Assembly (NCBI GenBank): GCA_009773735.1
Contig: WSYG01000004.1
Location: 65,932-125,835, forward strand
Reading direction: 5' to 3'
DNA length: 59,904 bases
DNA from: Erysipelotrichaceae bacterium
GTDB lineage: Bacteria; Bacillota_I; Bacilli_A; Erysipelotrichales; Erysipelotrichaceae
Shown: positions 42,730 to 50,891 of the stretch, in pieces
Position numbering within the stretch: position 1 is the stretch's first letter
How the letters are laid out: each line of letters opens with the position of its first letter
Position numbers and translations under genes: made by a program
The notes under the pieces: model-generated
Told to the model about the DNA's origin: nothing
The model's database searches: none
What the model saw: the letters and a program-made list of their open reading frames with translations, nothing else

Positions 42730-44598
42730 ATGAAGATCATCGTCATAGGTGCAGGTCATGCCGGTATAGAAGCGGCGCTATCTAGTGCTCGGATGGGAAT
42801 AGAAACCATCCTTTTAACCATTGATGAGCATCGAATCGGCATCATGAACTGTAATCCTTCGATCGGTGGACCCGCCAAAGGCATCGTTGTGCGTGAAATC
42901 GATGCGTTGGGTGGACAGATGGGCATCACTGCCGATCTCACTGCCATTCAGTTTAAAATGCTCAATACCAATAAAGGACCTGGTGTTCAATGCCTAAGAG
43001 TCCAATCTGATAAAGTAGCTTATTCAAAAATGATGGAAGATGTGGTTCATCATACAGAAAATCTTAGTGTCAAAGAAGGTCTTGCGATTAAGATCTTAAT
43101 TCAAAACAATCAAGCACAAGGTGTTTTATTGGAAAGCGGAGAAGAACTGTTATGTGATGCGGTTATTTTAACTTCAGGCACGTATATGTCATCTAAAATT
43201 CTAGTAGGCTCAACCGCAACTGTCAGTGGTCCTGAAGATCAACCTACCACCACTTTATTATCCCAATCTTTAAGAGATGCTGGACTTAAAACATTTAGAT
43301 TGAAGACAGGAACTCCACCTCGCATCAAAACCAACTCCATCGATTTTACCAAAGGTAGTATTCAGCCTGGTGACACACAATTCATCCACTTCTCCTTGGA
43401 TTTCCCAAAAGAAAAATTCCCAAAGGATCAAGTTCCGTGTTATTTGATTTATACTCAACCTAAAACCCATGAAGTAATCAAATTGAATCTAAAGCGATCT
43501 GCGATGTATTCAGGTCTTGTTGAAGGGGTTGGACCACGATATTGTCCTTCCATTGAAGATAAACTCGTTCGATTTGCGGATAAAGATCGCCATCAAATCT
43601 TTTTAGAACCGGAATCCAGATCACTAGATACAACGTATATCCAAGGTTTTTCAACATCTATGCCTCATGAGGTTCAAGATGAGATGATTCATTCACTTCC
43701 AGGTCTTGAAAACTGTGTCATTGATAAGTATGCTTATGCGATTGAATACGATGCGATCGAACCAACCCAACTTTATCCAACCCTTGAAGTCAAAACCATC
43801 AAGCATCTTTTCTGTGCAGGTCAAATCAATGGGACCAGTGGTTATGAAGAAGCGGCTGGCCAAGGTTTAATGGCTGGCATCAATGCGGCACTTCAACTTC
43901 AAGGCAAGGATCCTTTCATATTAGGACGAGATGAAGCCTATATTGGAGTCATGATCGATGATTTGGTCACCAAAGGAACACAAGAACCATATCGTTTGTT
44001 GACATCACGTGCTGAACATCGACTCTTGCTTAGACATGATAATGCAGAAAGTCGTTTGTCTGAAAAAGGATATGCGATTGGTTTGTTGCCTCTTCATCGC
44101 ATCCAAAAAGTTCGCGAGCGAGCCACATCAACCCATCAACTCATTTCTTCGCTTAAACAAGTTCGATATACCATTAAAGATCAAGTCAATGATTTGATGA
44201 AAGAAAAGGGCTATACCGACATGACAGAAGGCTTAAGTGCTTATGAATGTCTCAAACGACCTCACATTACCAATCATGATCTAAAACCTTTCTTTGACTT
44301 TACACCGTTTGAACAAGAAGTCGTTGATCAAGCTGAAATCGAAATCAAATACGAAGGTTACATCGTAAAAGCCATCAAAGAAGCGAAGCGTCACGAGACG
44401 CTTAACAGTTATAAACTTGATCCTGAATTTGATTATGCTCAAGTTCCTCATCTATCGATAGAAGGTCGTCAGAAACTAACAAAAATTCGTCCCCTGACTT
44501 TAGGTCAGGCGTCAAGGATTTCTGGAGTGAATCCTGCAGACATCACTGTGCTGGTCAATTTTTTGGCCATCAGGAAAAACAAATCAGACAAAGACTAA
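42730..44598 (+). CDS. mnmG: tRNA uridine-5-carboxymethylaminomethyl enzyme MnmG (GidA)
   Basis: 622 residues, usual MnmG length. N-terminal FAD motif G-A-G-H-A-G-I-E-A-A (8-17), N-C-N-P-S-I-G-G-P-A-K-G, T-G-T-P-P-R, and R-A-E-H-R-L-L-L-R are all typical. With MnmE it modifies the wobble uridine of several tRNAs. GAGG lies eight bases before the ATG. It heads the mnmG-rsmG-noc-parA-parB-mnmE block. Confidence 0.97.
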   Translation: MKIIVIGAGHAGIEAALSSARMGIETILLTIDEHRIGIMNCNPSIGGPAKGIVVREIDALGGQMGITADLTAIQFKMLNTNKGPGVQCLRVQSDKVAYSKMMEDVVHHTENLSVKEGLAIKILIQNNQAQGVLLESGEELLCDAVILTSGTYMSSKILVGSTATVSGPEDQPTTTLLSQSLRDAGLKTFRLKTGTPPRIKTNSIDFTKGSIQPGDTQFIHFSLDFPKEKFPKDQVPCYLIYTQPKTHEVIKLNLKRSAMYSGLVEGVGPRYCPSIEDKLVRFADKDRHQIFLEPESRSLDTTYIQGFSTSMPHEVQDEMIHSLPGLENCVIDKYAYAIEYDAIEPTQLYPTLEVKTIKHLFCAGQINGTSGYEEAAGQGLMAGINAALQLQGKDPFILGRDEAYIGVMIDDLVTKGTQEPYRLLTSRAEHRLLLRHDNAESRLSEKGYAIGLLPLHRIQKVRERATSTHQLISSLKQVRYTIKDQVNDLMKEKGYTDMTEGLSAYECLKRPHITNHDLKPFFDFTPFEQEVVDQAEIEIKYEGYIVKAIKEAKRHETLNSYKLDPEFDYAQVPHLSIEGRQKLTKIRPLTLGQASRISGVNPADITVLVNFLAIRKNKSDKD

Positions 44599-44615
44599 AA
44601 AAGCAGGGTGGAATT

Positions 44616-44633
44616 TGTTATAATTCTTATATG
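44616..44633 (+). promoter_or_regulatory. rsmG extended -10 promoter (leaderless)
   Basis: TG-T-TATAAT with TATAAT at 44619-44624; six bases later is the rsmG ATG (44631). Confidence 0.65.
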
Positions 44634-45326
44634 AATCAGGAAACTTTCAAACACCAACTCAGCGTGTTCACTACCCGCGATTTAAACGTCGTTATAGCTC
44701 AGTTTGAGACCTATCTAGCACGTTTGATCGAAGTCAACAAGGTGATGAACTTAACCGCCATCACCGATCCTCAAGAAGTGTTTGAGAAACATTTCTTAGA
44801 CAGTTGTCTGATCGCTAATCATCTTAAAACAGGTGATAAAGTTGCTGATGTGGGCTCTGGAGCTGGTTTTCCTGGATTATGTTTGGCCATTATCCGTGAT
44901 GATTTACACATTACTTTGATTGAACCAACAACGAAGCGATGTGTGTTTCTACAAGATGTCATCAAAGAATTGGGCTTAAATAACGTAGAAGTGCTCAACA
45001 AACGTGCCGAAGAACTCGGTCAACTTAGAGAAAGTTATGATGTGGTGACAGCTCGAGCTGTGGCCCCACTTTCAATCTTACTTGAACTTTGTGTGCCTTT
45101 GGTCAAAGTCGGTGGACTCATGATCGCAATGAAAGGTCAAAAGGCCTTAGAAGAGTTGAGTGGTGCTCAAGAAGCTGCTAAGTTGTTGACGCTTGAAGTG
45201 GTGGAGGCAACGCCAGTAACTTTACCTACTGCCGGATTAAGGGTTAACCTTGTCTTTAAAAAAAACAAGGAAACAAAAATTTTATATCCTAGAGCATACA
45301 ACCAAATCAAAAAGAACCCCCTATAG
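44631..45326 (+). CDS. rsmG: 16S rRNA (guanine-527-N7)-methyltransferase
   Basis: 231 residues. SAM motif V-A-D-V-G-S-G-A-G-F-P-G-L (about 70-82), preceded by the family segment N-L-T-A-I-T and H-F-L-D-S, and a later T-A-R-A-V-A. No Shine-Dalgarno; the extended -10 box six bases upstream implies a leaderless mRNA, although it can also be read from mnmG. The gene order rsmG-noc-parA-parB is as in B. subtilis. Confidence 0.95.
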   Translation: MNQETFKHQLSVFTTRDLNVVIAQFETYLARLIEVNKVMNLTAITDPQEVFEKHFLDSCLIANHLKTGDKVADVGSGAGFPGLCLAIIRDDLHITLIEPTTKRCVFLQDVIKELGLNNVEVLNKRAEELGQLRESYDVVTARAVAPLSILLELCVPLVKVGGLMIAMKGQKALEELSGAQEAAKLLTLEVVEATPVTLPTAGLRVNLVFKKNKETKILYPRAYNQIKKNPL

Positions 45327-45334
45327 GAGAAGTT

Positions 45335-46093
45335 ATGCAGGAAACCCGTGAAATCGCAGTCCATTTGATCCAGTCAAATCGTTATCAACCTCGTCTAAAT
45401 TTTGACGACACTTCATTAAAAGAACTGGCCACATCCATAAAAGAAAACGGGTTGATCCAACCGATCTCCGTCAGGCCGATCGAAAGAGGTTTTGAAATCA
45501 TCGCTGGTGAACGTCGCTTTAGAGCCATGGTCATACTAGGTTATACGGCCATACCTTGTATCATTTCTAAAGTAGATGACACTCAGTTGGCAGAAATGGC
45601 TTTGGTTGAAAACATTCAACGTGAAGATCTTTCTGCGATCGAAGAAGCCAAAGCATTCTTAGTCATGATTGAAAATCAAGCCTTGACTCAAGATAAGATT
45701 GCCCAAAAAATGGGAAAATCTCAATCTTCTGTCGCCAACAAAATTCGTTTGCTTCAATTACCTCAAGAAATACAAGATGCAGTTTCGACTCATCAAATTA
45801 CAGAGCGACATGCGAGAGCTTTATTGGCTGCTGATCCTGCAGAAAGACTAGGCATCTTCAATAAAGTCGTCGGTCAAAATCTTAATGTCAGACAAACCGA
45901 AGCTCTGATTGAACATCATGCGACTGAACCTAAGAGAAAACCGATCACCAAAGGCATCACTCGTAACTTACAGATTGCTGTAAACACAATCATTGCTTCT
46001 ATTAAAATGATTGAAAAAACAGGAATCAAATTAGATTATAAACAAACCGATAAAGAGGATGCGATCGAATTCGTGATCCGATTCAAGAAGTAG
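45335..46093 (+). CDS. noc: Nucleoid occlusion protein Noc (ParB family)
   Basis: 252 residues. ParB/Noc core: R-Y-Q-P-R near 20, the CTP-binding motif G-E-R-R-F-R-A (about 65-71), E-N-I-Q-R-E-D-L (about 92-99), and a helix-turn-helix (I-A-Q-K-M-G-K-S-Q-S-S-V-A-N-K). It is the shorter of two ParB paralogues and sits between rsmG and parA, the Noc position. AGGAG precedes the ATG. Confidence 0.88.
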   Translation: MQETREIAVHLIQSNRYQPRLNFDDTSLKELATSIKENGLIQPISVRPIERGFEIIAGERRFRAMVILGYTAIPCIISKVDDTQLAEMALVENIQREDLSAIEEAKAFLVMIENQALTQDKIAQKMGKSQSSVANKIRLLQLPQEIQDAVSTHQITERHARALLAADPAERLGIFNKVVGQNLNVRQTEALIEHHATEPKRKPITKGITRNLQIAVNTIIASIKMIEKTGIKLDYKQTDKEDAIEFVIRFKK

Positions 46094-46105
46094 AAAGAGA
46101 GACGT

Positions 46106-46882
46106 ATGGGTAAAATCATTGCGGTTGCGAATCAAAAAGGCGGCGTTGGTAAAACAACGACAGCCATTAATTTAGCTGCTGGCTTATCTTACTTTAACCA
46201 GAAAGTACTTTTGGTTGATTTTGATCCGCAAGGCAATACCACCCAAGGCGTTGGGACTCCTAGAGAAAGCATCAAATTCAGTGTTTATAATGTCTTGATG
46301 GAAAATCATTCTGTCAAAGAAGTGGCACTAAAACTGGTTCATCCACCATTGACACTGATTCCTGCCACCATCGACTTGGCAGGAGCCGACCTTGAGATGG
46401 CTGACTATAAAGTCGGCAGAGAACGTTTGCTTAAGAATAAGCTTGATGTCATCAAACACGAATATGACTACATCATCATCGATTGTCCACCATCACTGGG
46501 TTTGTTGAATACAAATGCACTGACAGCTGCGGATTCTGTCCTTATTCCAGTTCAATGTGAGTACTATGCTTTGGAAGGGTTAACGCAATTGCTGTCTACG
46601 ATCAGATTGGTTCAACGTTTATTCAACGACAAACTCATCATCGAAGGTCTTTTGTTGACCATGTTTGATGCGAGAACAAAGTTAAGTGTTGAGGTCCAAC
46701 AAGAAGTGCGTAAGTACTTTAAAGAAAGAGTGTATCGCTCATTTATCCCTAGAAACATTAAGTTGTCTGAAGCCCCATCACGTGGCCAAAGTATATTTGA
46801 ATATGATGTTCGATCAGAGGGCGCCAAAGCTTATGCTGCTTTAGCTAAAGAAGTCTTGGCTGCCAACACGAAGGAGGTTTAA
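46106..46882 (+). CDS. parA: Chromosome-partitioning ATPase ParA (Soj)
   Basis: 258 residues. Deviant Walker A K-G-G-V-G-K-T-T-T (11-19), A' motif D-F-D-P-Q-G-N-T-T (about 40-48) and Walker B I-I-D-C-P-P-S-L-G. The Soj/ParA ATPase works with ParB to segregate origins and regulate DnaA. Co-directional with noc and parB. Confidence 0.96.
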   Translation: MGKIIAVANQKGGVGKTTTAINLAAGLSYFNQKVLLVDFDPQGNTTQGVGTPRESIKFSVYNVLMENHSVKEVALKLVHPPLTLIPATIDLAGADLEMADYKVGRERLLKNKLDVIKHEYDYIIIDCPPSLGLLNTNALTAADSVLIPVQCEYYALEGLTQLLSTIRLVQRLFNDKLIIEGLLLTMFDARTKLSVEVQQEVRKYFKERVYRSFIPRNIKLSEAPSRGQSIFEYDVRSEGAKAYAALAKEVLAANTKEV

Positions 46883-46884
46883 GT

Positions 46885-47739
46885 ATGGCTGATGAAAAAC
46901 CCCGTCTAGGCAGAGGTCTAGAAGCCATTTTTGGAGAAAATGTCAGTACGGTATTGGATGAAATCCAACGTTCTCATGCGAATAACTCTGAAGAAGTGGC
47001 ACTAGAATTGATTCATCCTAATCCTTATCAACCCAGAATTCATTTTGATGAAGTTAAGATCGAAGAATTGGCTCAATCGATCCGTGAACACGGAGTTTTT
47101 ACACCTATTTTAATCAGGAAAGCTGTGAGTGGTTATCAGTTGATTGCCGGAGAAAGACGTTTAAGAGCTGCTAAAGTAGCCCAACTTAAGTCCATTCCTT
47201 CGATCATTTTAGAATTTACAGAATCAGAAATGATGGAAATCTCACTGATTGAAAACATTCAGCGAGAAGACCTCAACATCATCGAAGAAGCAAAAGCTTA
47301 CGATAATCTTCTAACACGCATGAATATGACCCAAGAAACTTTGGCGAAAAAAGTAGGCAAAAGCAGAGTTCATATAACCAATACCTTGCGTCTTTTACAA
47401 TTGCCTAAGTCTGTCCAAGACTTAGTATTGAATAAAGTTTTAACGATGGGCCAAGTCAAACCTTTGATTACCTTAGATGACCCACATAAGATCAAAACAC
47501 TAGCGGATAAGATCGCTAAAGAAGGTTTAAGTGCCAGAGATGTAGAAAAGCTTGTCAAAGATAAAAAGGCATCAAAAAAACCTGAAGTTAAACAAACTGA
47601 CTATAGCTATGCGGAAAGATTACTGACCAATAAATTTCAAACTAAAGTTAAGATCGATCATAGAACGGTAACCATTAATTACCAAGATGAAGATGATCTT
47701 AATAGACTATTAGAACTTATGGGAGTCATTGAAGACTGA
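46885..47739 (+). CDS. parB: Chromosome-partitioning protein ParB (Spo0J)
   Basis: 284 residues. N-terminal L-G-R-G-L-E-A-I-F (ParA-stimulating segment), N-P-Y-Q-P-R, the CTPase motif G-E-R-R-L-R-A-A, E-N-I-Q-R-E-D-L-N, and the helix-turn-helix K-V-G-K-S-R-V-H-I-T-N-T. It binds parS as a CTP-dependent clamp. It starts two bases after parA. No consensus parS was seen by eye in this window. Confidence 0.95.
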   Translation: MADEKPRLGRGLEAIFGENVSTVLDEIQRSHANNSEEVALELIHPNPYQPRIHFDEVKIEELAQSIREHGVFTPILIRKAVSGYQLIAGERRLRAAKVAQLKSIPSIILEFTESEMMEISLIENIQREDLNIIEEAKAYDNLLTRMNMTQETLAKKVGKSRVHITNTLRLLQLPKSVQDLVLNKVLTMGQVKPLITLDDPHKIKTLADKIAKEGLSARDVEKLVKDKKASKKPEVKQTDYSYAERLLTNKFQTKVKIDHRTVTINYQDEDDLNRLLELMGVIED

Positions 47740-47740
47740 T

Positions 47741-49066
47741 ATGAAATTAGACCCCATTGTGGCTTTGGCGACGTCTTTACAAACGCAAGCCATATCCATT
47801 TGTCGAATTAGCGGAGATGATTCCATCGATATCGCTGAAAGACTGACGCATCTAGATCTTAAAAATCAAGACCATCGCATCTGCTATGGTTTTATTCATG
47901 ATCCATTGACTGATGAAGAAATCGATGAAGTCCTTATTTTAGTCATGAAGGGACCTAAGTCTTATACTCGAGAAGATGTGGTTGAGATCCATACGCATGG
48001 TGGTGTTTACGTCACGCAAAAAATCTTGTCGTTGATCATTGGCGCTGGGGCAAGACTTGCACGTCCCGGTGAATTTACCCAAAGGGCAGTTCTTCATGGC
48101 AGAATCGATTTGGCTCAAGCTGAAGGCGTTAATGCGTTGATTGAAGCGGATAGTGAACAAAGCGCAAAACTAGCACTTAATCAACTTAAGGGTTCCTTAT
48201 CACAATTGAGTGAACCTTTAAAAGAAGAACTCTTAACGATCATCGCCCACATTGAAGTCAATATCGATTATCCCGAGTACGACATTGAACAAGTTACGCG
48301 CAAACAACTTCTTCCATTATGTATTGACTTTAGAAACAAATTGATTCAGATCCTTAAGGAAGCTCAAAGTGGTCAACGTATGCGAGAAGGGGTTAAGACA
48401 GCCATCATTGGGAAACCCAATGTAGGGAAATCATCTTTACTCAATGCGTTACTTAATGAAGACAAAGCAATTGTTACAGAAATTCCAGGAACCACCAGAG
48501 ATGTGGTCGAAGGAACCATTAGACTAGATAAAGTGACATTACATCTTATGGATACGGCAGGTCTACGTGAAAGTGAAGATCGAATCGAAAAACTCGGTAT
48601 CGAAAAAACATACCAAATCATCAAAGATGCACAGCTTATCTTGTTTGTGGCAGATGGCTCACAACCTTTAGATCAAGATGAACAACTTGTTTTATCAAAA
48701 CTAGATCCAGATAAAACCATCCTCATCTACAATAAAAAAGACTTAGATTCAAAATCTAATCGATTGGAAGTCAGTGCCCTTCATAAAGACATCAAAGCGT
48801 TGATCGATCAATTGAATGAACGTTATGAAGCTGATCAATTTGTCTTTACCAAGCCTGTTTTAAACAATGAAAGAATGGTTGGATTGGTTAGACAAGCCCT
48901 ACAATCGATGGATTCAGCCCTTACCGCAATCAAAGATGACATCGCAGTCGATCTTATTAACATCGACCTTACCGCTGCTTATGAATCCATATGCGCATTG
49001 ACCGATCCCGAAAACAACACATCGATCGCCGATGAACTTTTCGCTCGTTTCTGCTTAGGTAAATAA
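47741..49066 (+). CDS. mnmE: tRNA modification GTPase MnmE (TrmE)
   Basis: 441 residues from the ATG at 47741, which gives the standard M-x-x-D-P-I-V-A-L-A-T start; an in-frame TTG at 47729 is an alternative. N-terminal tetrahydrofolate-binding domain, then a G domain with G-K-P-N-V-G-K-S-S (about 225), D-T-A-G (about 275), N-K-K-D, and the C-terminal C-L-G-K with the catalytic-site Cys. It works with MnmG. In most Bacillota mnmE precedes mnmG; here it follows parB. Confidence 0.96.
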   Translation: MKLDPIVALATSLQTQAISICRISGDDSIDIAERLTHLDLKNQDHRICYGFIHDPLTDEEIDEVLILVMKGPKSYTREDVVEIHTHGGVYVTQKILSLIIGAGARLARPGEFTQRAVLHGRIDLAQAEGVNALIEADSEQSAKLALNQLKGSLSQLSEPLKEELLTIIAHIEVNIDYPEYDIEQVTRKQLLPLCIDFRNKLIQILKEAQSGQRMREGVKTAIIGKPNVGKSSLLNALLNEDKAIVTEIPGTTRDVVEGTIRLDKVTLHLMDTAGLRESEDRIEKLGIEKTYQIIKDAQLILFVADGSQPLDQDEQLVLSKLDPDKTILIYNKKDLDSKSNRLEVSALHKDIKALIDQLNERYEADQFVFTKPVLNNERMVGLVRQALQSMDSALTAIKDDIAVDLINIDLTAAYESICALTDPENNTSIADELFARFCLGK

Positions 49067-49067
49067 T

Positions 49068-49835
49068 ATGAGTTGGAGTGATACCCATGCCCATTTGGCA
49101 GAATCAGAATTTGAAAAAGACATACAAGTAGTTATAGACAGAGCGAAAGCCAATGATGTTAAAAGGATCATATTGATTGGATGTCAAATCGAAGGCGCTA
49201 AACGTGCCTTGGCTTTAGCGAAAAGAGATCCCATCTTTAAAGTCGCGGTTGGTTTTCATCCTGAAGATGTTTTGAGTTTGACTCAAACAGAATGGGATGA
49301 AATGGAAATCATGATGAAGGATCCTTTAACGATCGCCATTGGCGAAATAGGACTTGATTTCTATTGGGATAAAGATCCACTTCATCATCAAATCCAAGAA
49401 GCTGTCTTCATTCGTCAAATAGAACTGGCCAATGCCTTAAACAAGCCCATTCTTGTTCATTCACGTGATTGTATACAAAGGACCTATGATTTACTTAAAG
49501 CTCATCCTGTGACACGCAAAGGAATCATGCATTGCTTCTCAAGTTCACTTGAAATGGCCAAAGAATTCAGTAAATTAGGATACATGATTTCACTCGCAGG
49601 ACCTGTTACATTTAAGAATGCTCATGTTCCTGTAGAGGTCGCAAAAGGCATCGATCTAGATCATTTATTGATCGAAACAGACAGTCCTTATCTTACACCT
49701 CATCCTTTCAGAGGTCACAGAAATGAGAGTGCCTATGTTAAGCATACAGGAGAAAAAATCGCTGAACTTCGTGGAATGACTTCAACAGAACTACAAGAAG
49801 CCCTAGAAAGAAATTATGTGATACTATTTGAGTAA
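49068..49835 (+). CDS. tatD: TatD-family metal-dependent DNase
   Basis: 255 residues. TIM-barrel metal residues are visible: D-T-H-A-H-L (6-11), G-F-H-P-E, I-G-E-I-G-L-D-F-Y-W, V-H-S-R-D, M-H-C-F-S and I-E-T-D-S-P-Y-L. It starts one base after the mnmE stop. The next gene is YabE-like, as in the metG-tatD-yabE-rnmV order of B. subtilis. Confidence 0.94.
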   Translation: MSWSDTHAHLAESEFEKDIQVVIDRAKANDVKRIILIGCQIEGAKRALALAKRDPIFKVAVGFHPEDVLSLTQTEWDEMEIMMKDPLTIAIGEIGLDFYWDKDPLHHQIQEAVFIRQIELANALNKPILVHSRDCIQRTYDLLKAHPVTRKGIMHCFSSSLEMAKEFSKLGYMISLAGPVTFKNAHVPVEVAKGIDLDHLLIETDSPYLTPHPFRGHRNESAYVKHTGEKIAELRGMTSTELQEALERNYVILFE

Positions 49836-49877
49836 ATCCCACAAATTTCACAAAATCCTGAGTTTGGACTCCAAAAG

Positions 49878-49906
49878 TTGACAAAAATAAAAACTTATGT
49901 AAGAAT
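49878..49906 (+). promoter_or_regulatory. Promoter of the YabE-like gene
   Basis: TTGACA (49878-49883) is followed after 16-17 bp by TAAGAAT. A short leader with AAGGAGG follows. Confidence 0.6.
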
Positions 49907-49931
49907 ACACCCGTTATCAAGGAGGAATTGT

Positions 49932-50774
49932 TTGTACCCTTTGAAAAGACTCATTGGACTTTCAATGTTCGTGATGCTGGCTTCGTGCTCAACATTGGAA
50001 TCTAAAAACATCGTATTACAGAAGTCTCAGGAAAATGTTTTCCTGACTGTCAATGATACGGTGCCCTACAAGATTGTGGAAGTTACCGAATATGAATTTG
50101 TGTCAAAACAAAAAGTAGTTGAACTGCCTTACGCTTCCAGTAGAACAGGTTATGCATGGTTAGTATCCAAAGTGAATGCAGGTAGCCCTTCGCAACTTGA
50201 AGTCACCTATAGAATTACCTATGACCTTAATGGAAATATTCTATCTAAAGTCAAAATCCCGGGGTCAGAAAGGCTTATCCAAGCCATACCGGTAACCTAT
50301 CAATTTGGTGCTAAAGTCGCCAAAGGCGCCTACTTCTACGCTAGGACCATCTCCCGTTATGGGTTTGATTGTGTTGGTTGTGGAGGACAAAAGGCTGCTA
50401 CAGCCACAATGGCCAGTCTTATTACAGTCTCTGGCACATCGGTCAGACAAAGTAACGGAACATGGAAAGACGGGATCACTTATGACGGCTACTATATGGT
50501 AGCTGCTGATAAGGCCTTCCCTCTATGTACAGTTCTGGAAATCTCAAATCATCATTTTTCAGGAAGCGGTATTAAAGAAGGTGTTCCCTTCAAAGTACTG
50601 GTTGCTGATCGAGGCGGTGTGATAACCACCAATCGATTAGATTTCTTCATTGGAACTGAGCGTAATTTGAAAACCGTCATCCATAAGGCTAATTCTAACG
50701 GCACTATAGTTACGGTTGTTGGATTCTTGAAGTGGAAGCGAAACAGTTTGGGTCAAAAGACCTGTGTAAAGTAA
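49932..50774 (+). CDS. YabE-like lipoprotein with C-terminal 3D domain
   Basis: 280 residues from a TTG start at 49932, chosen because AAGGAGG lies six bases before it; a TTG at 49878 is really part of a -35 box. Lipobox L-A-S-C (Cys19). Residues about 48-125 resemble a G5-like module. The C-terminal 3D domain (about 188-270) keeps its Asp trio: D193 in A-A-D-K, D226 in V-A-D-R-G-G, and D237 in N-R-L-D-F-F. 3D domains occur in cell-wall-acting proteins such as RpfB and YabE. Its place between tatD and rnmV fits yabE. Confidence 0.75.
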   Translation: MYPLKRLIGLSMFVMLASCSTLESKNIVLQKSQENVFLTVNDTVPYKIVEVTEYEFVSKQKVVELPYASSRTGYAWLVSKVNAGSPSQLEVTYRITYDLNGNILSKVKIPGSERLIQAIPVTYQFGAKVAKGAYFYARTISRYGFDCVGCGGQKAATATMASLITVSGTSVRQSNGTWKDGITYDGYYMVAADKAFPLCTVLEISNHHFSGSGIKEGVPFKVLVADRGGVITTNRLDFFIGTERNLKTVIHKANSNGTIVTVVGFLKWKRNSLGQKTCVK

Positions 50775-50795
50775 GCCAGACAGCTTACTTTTCTT
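50768..50795 (+). terminator. Terminator after the YabE-like gene
   Basis: AAAGTAAGC-CAGACA-GCTTACTTT followed by TCTTTT; it overlaps the stop codon. Confidence 0.85.
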
Positions 50796-50814
50796 TTGTG
50801 TTGATCCATAGAGT

Positions 50815-50870
50815 GTTTACGATTCTGTTTACAATAATCCTTTACTTTGTTTACAATAGTGTTTACAATA
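50815..50870. repeat. Direct repeats of GTTTACAATA before the fic gene
   Basis: GTTTACGATT at 50815 and GTTTACAATA at 50827, 50849 and 50861 form two pairs. Within each pair the offset is 12 bp, and the inner copies are 22 bp apart. An extra TTTAC lies at 50841. This looks like a multi-site operator for the promoter of fic. Confidence 0.75.
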
Positions 50871-50891
50871 AAGACATGAGGAGGATAATAC

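Noticed and set aside
49878-49931. TTG at 49878 as the start of the YabE-like gene
   Set aside because: It is the -35 box TTGACA; the TTG at 49932 has AAGGAGG at the right distance and is followed directly by the signal peptide.
50815-50870. CRISPR-like array before fic
   Set aside because: The repeats are only 10 bp with 2-12 bp between them and no cas genes are near; an operator is more likely.
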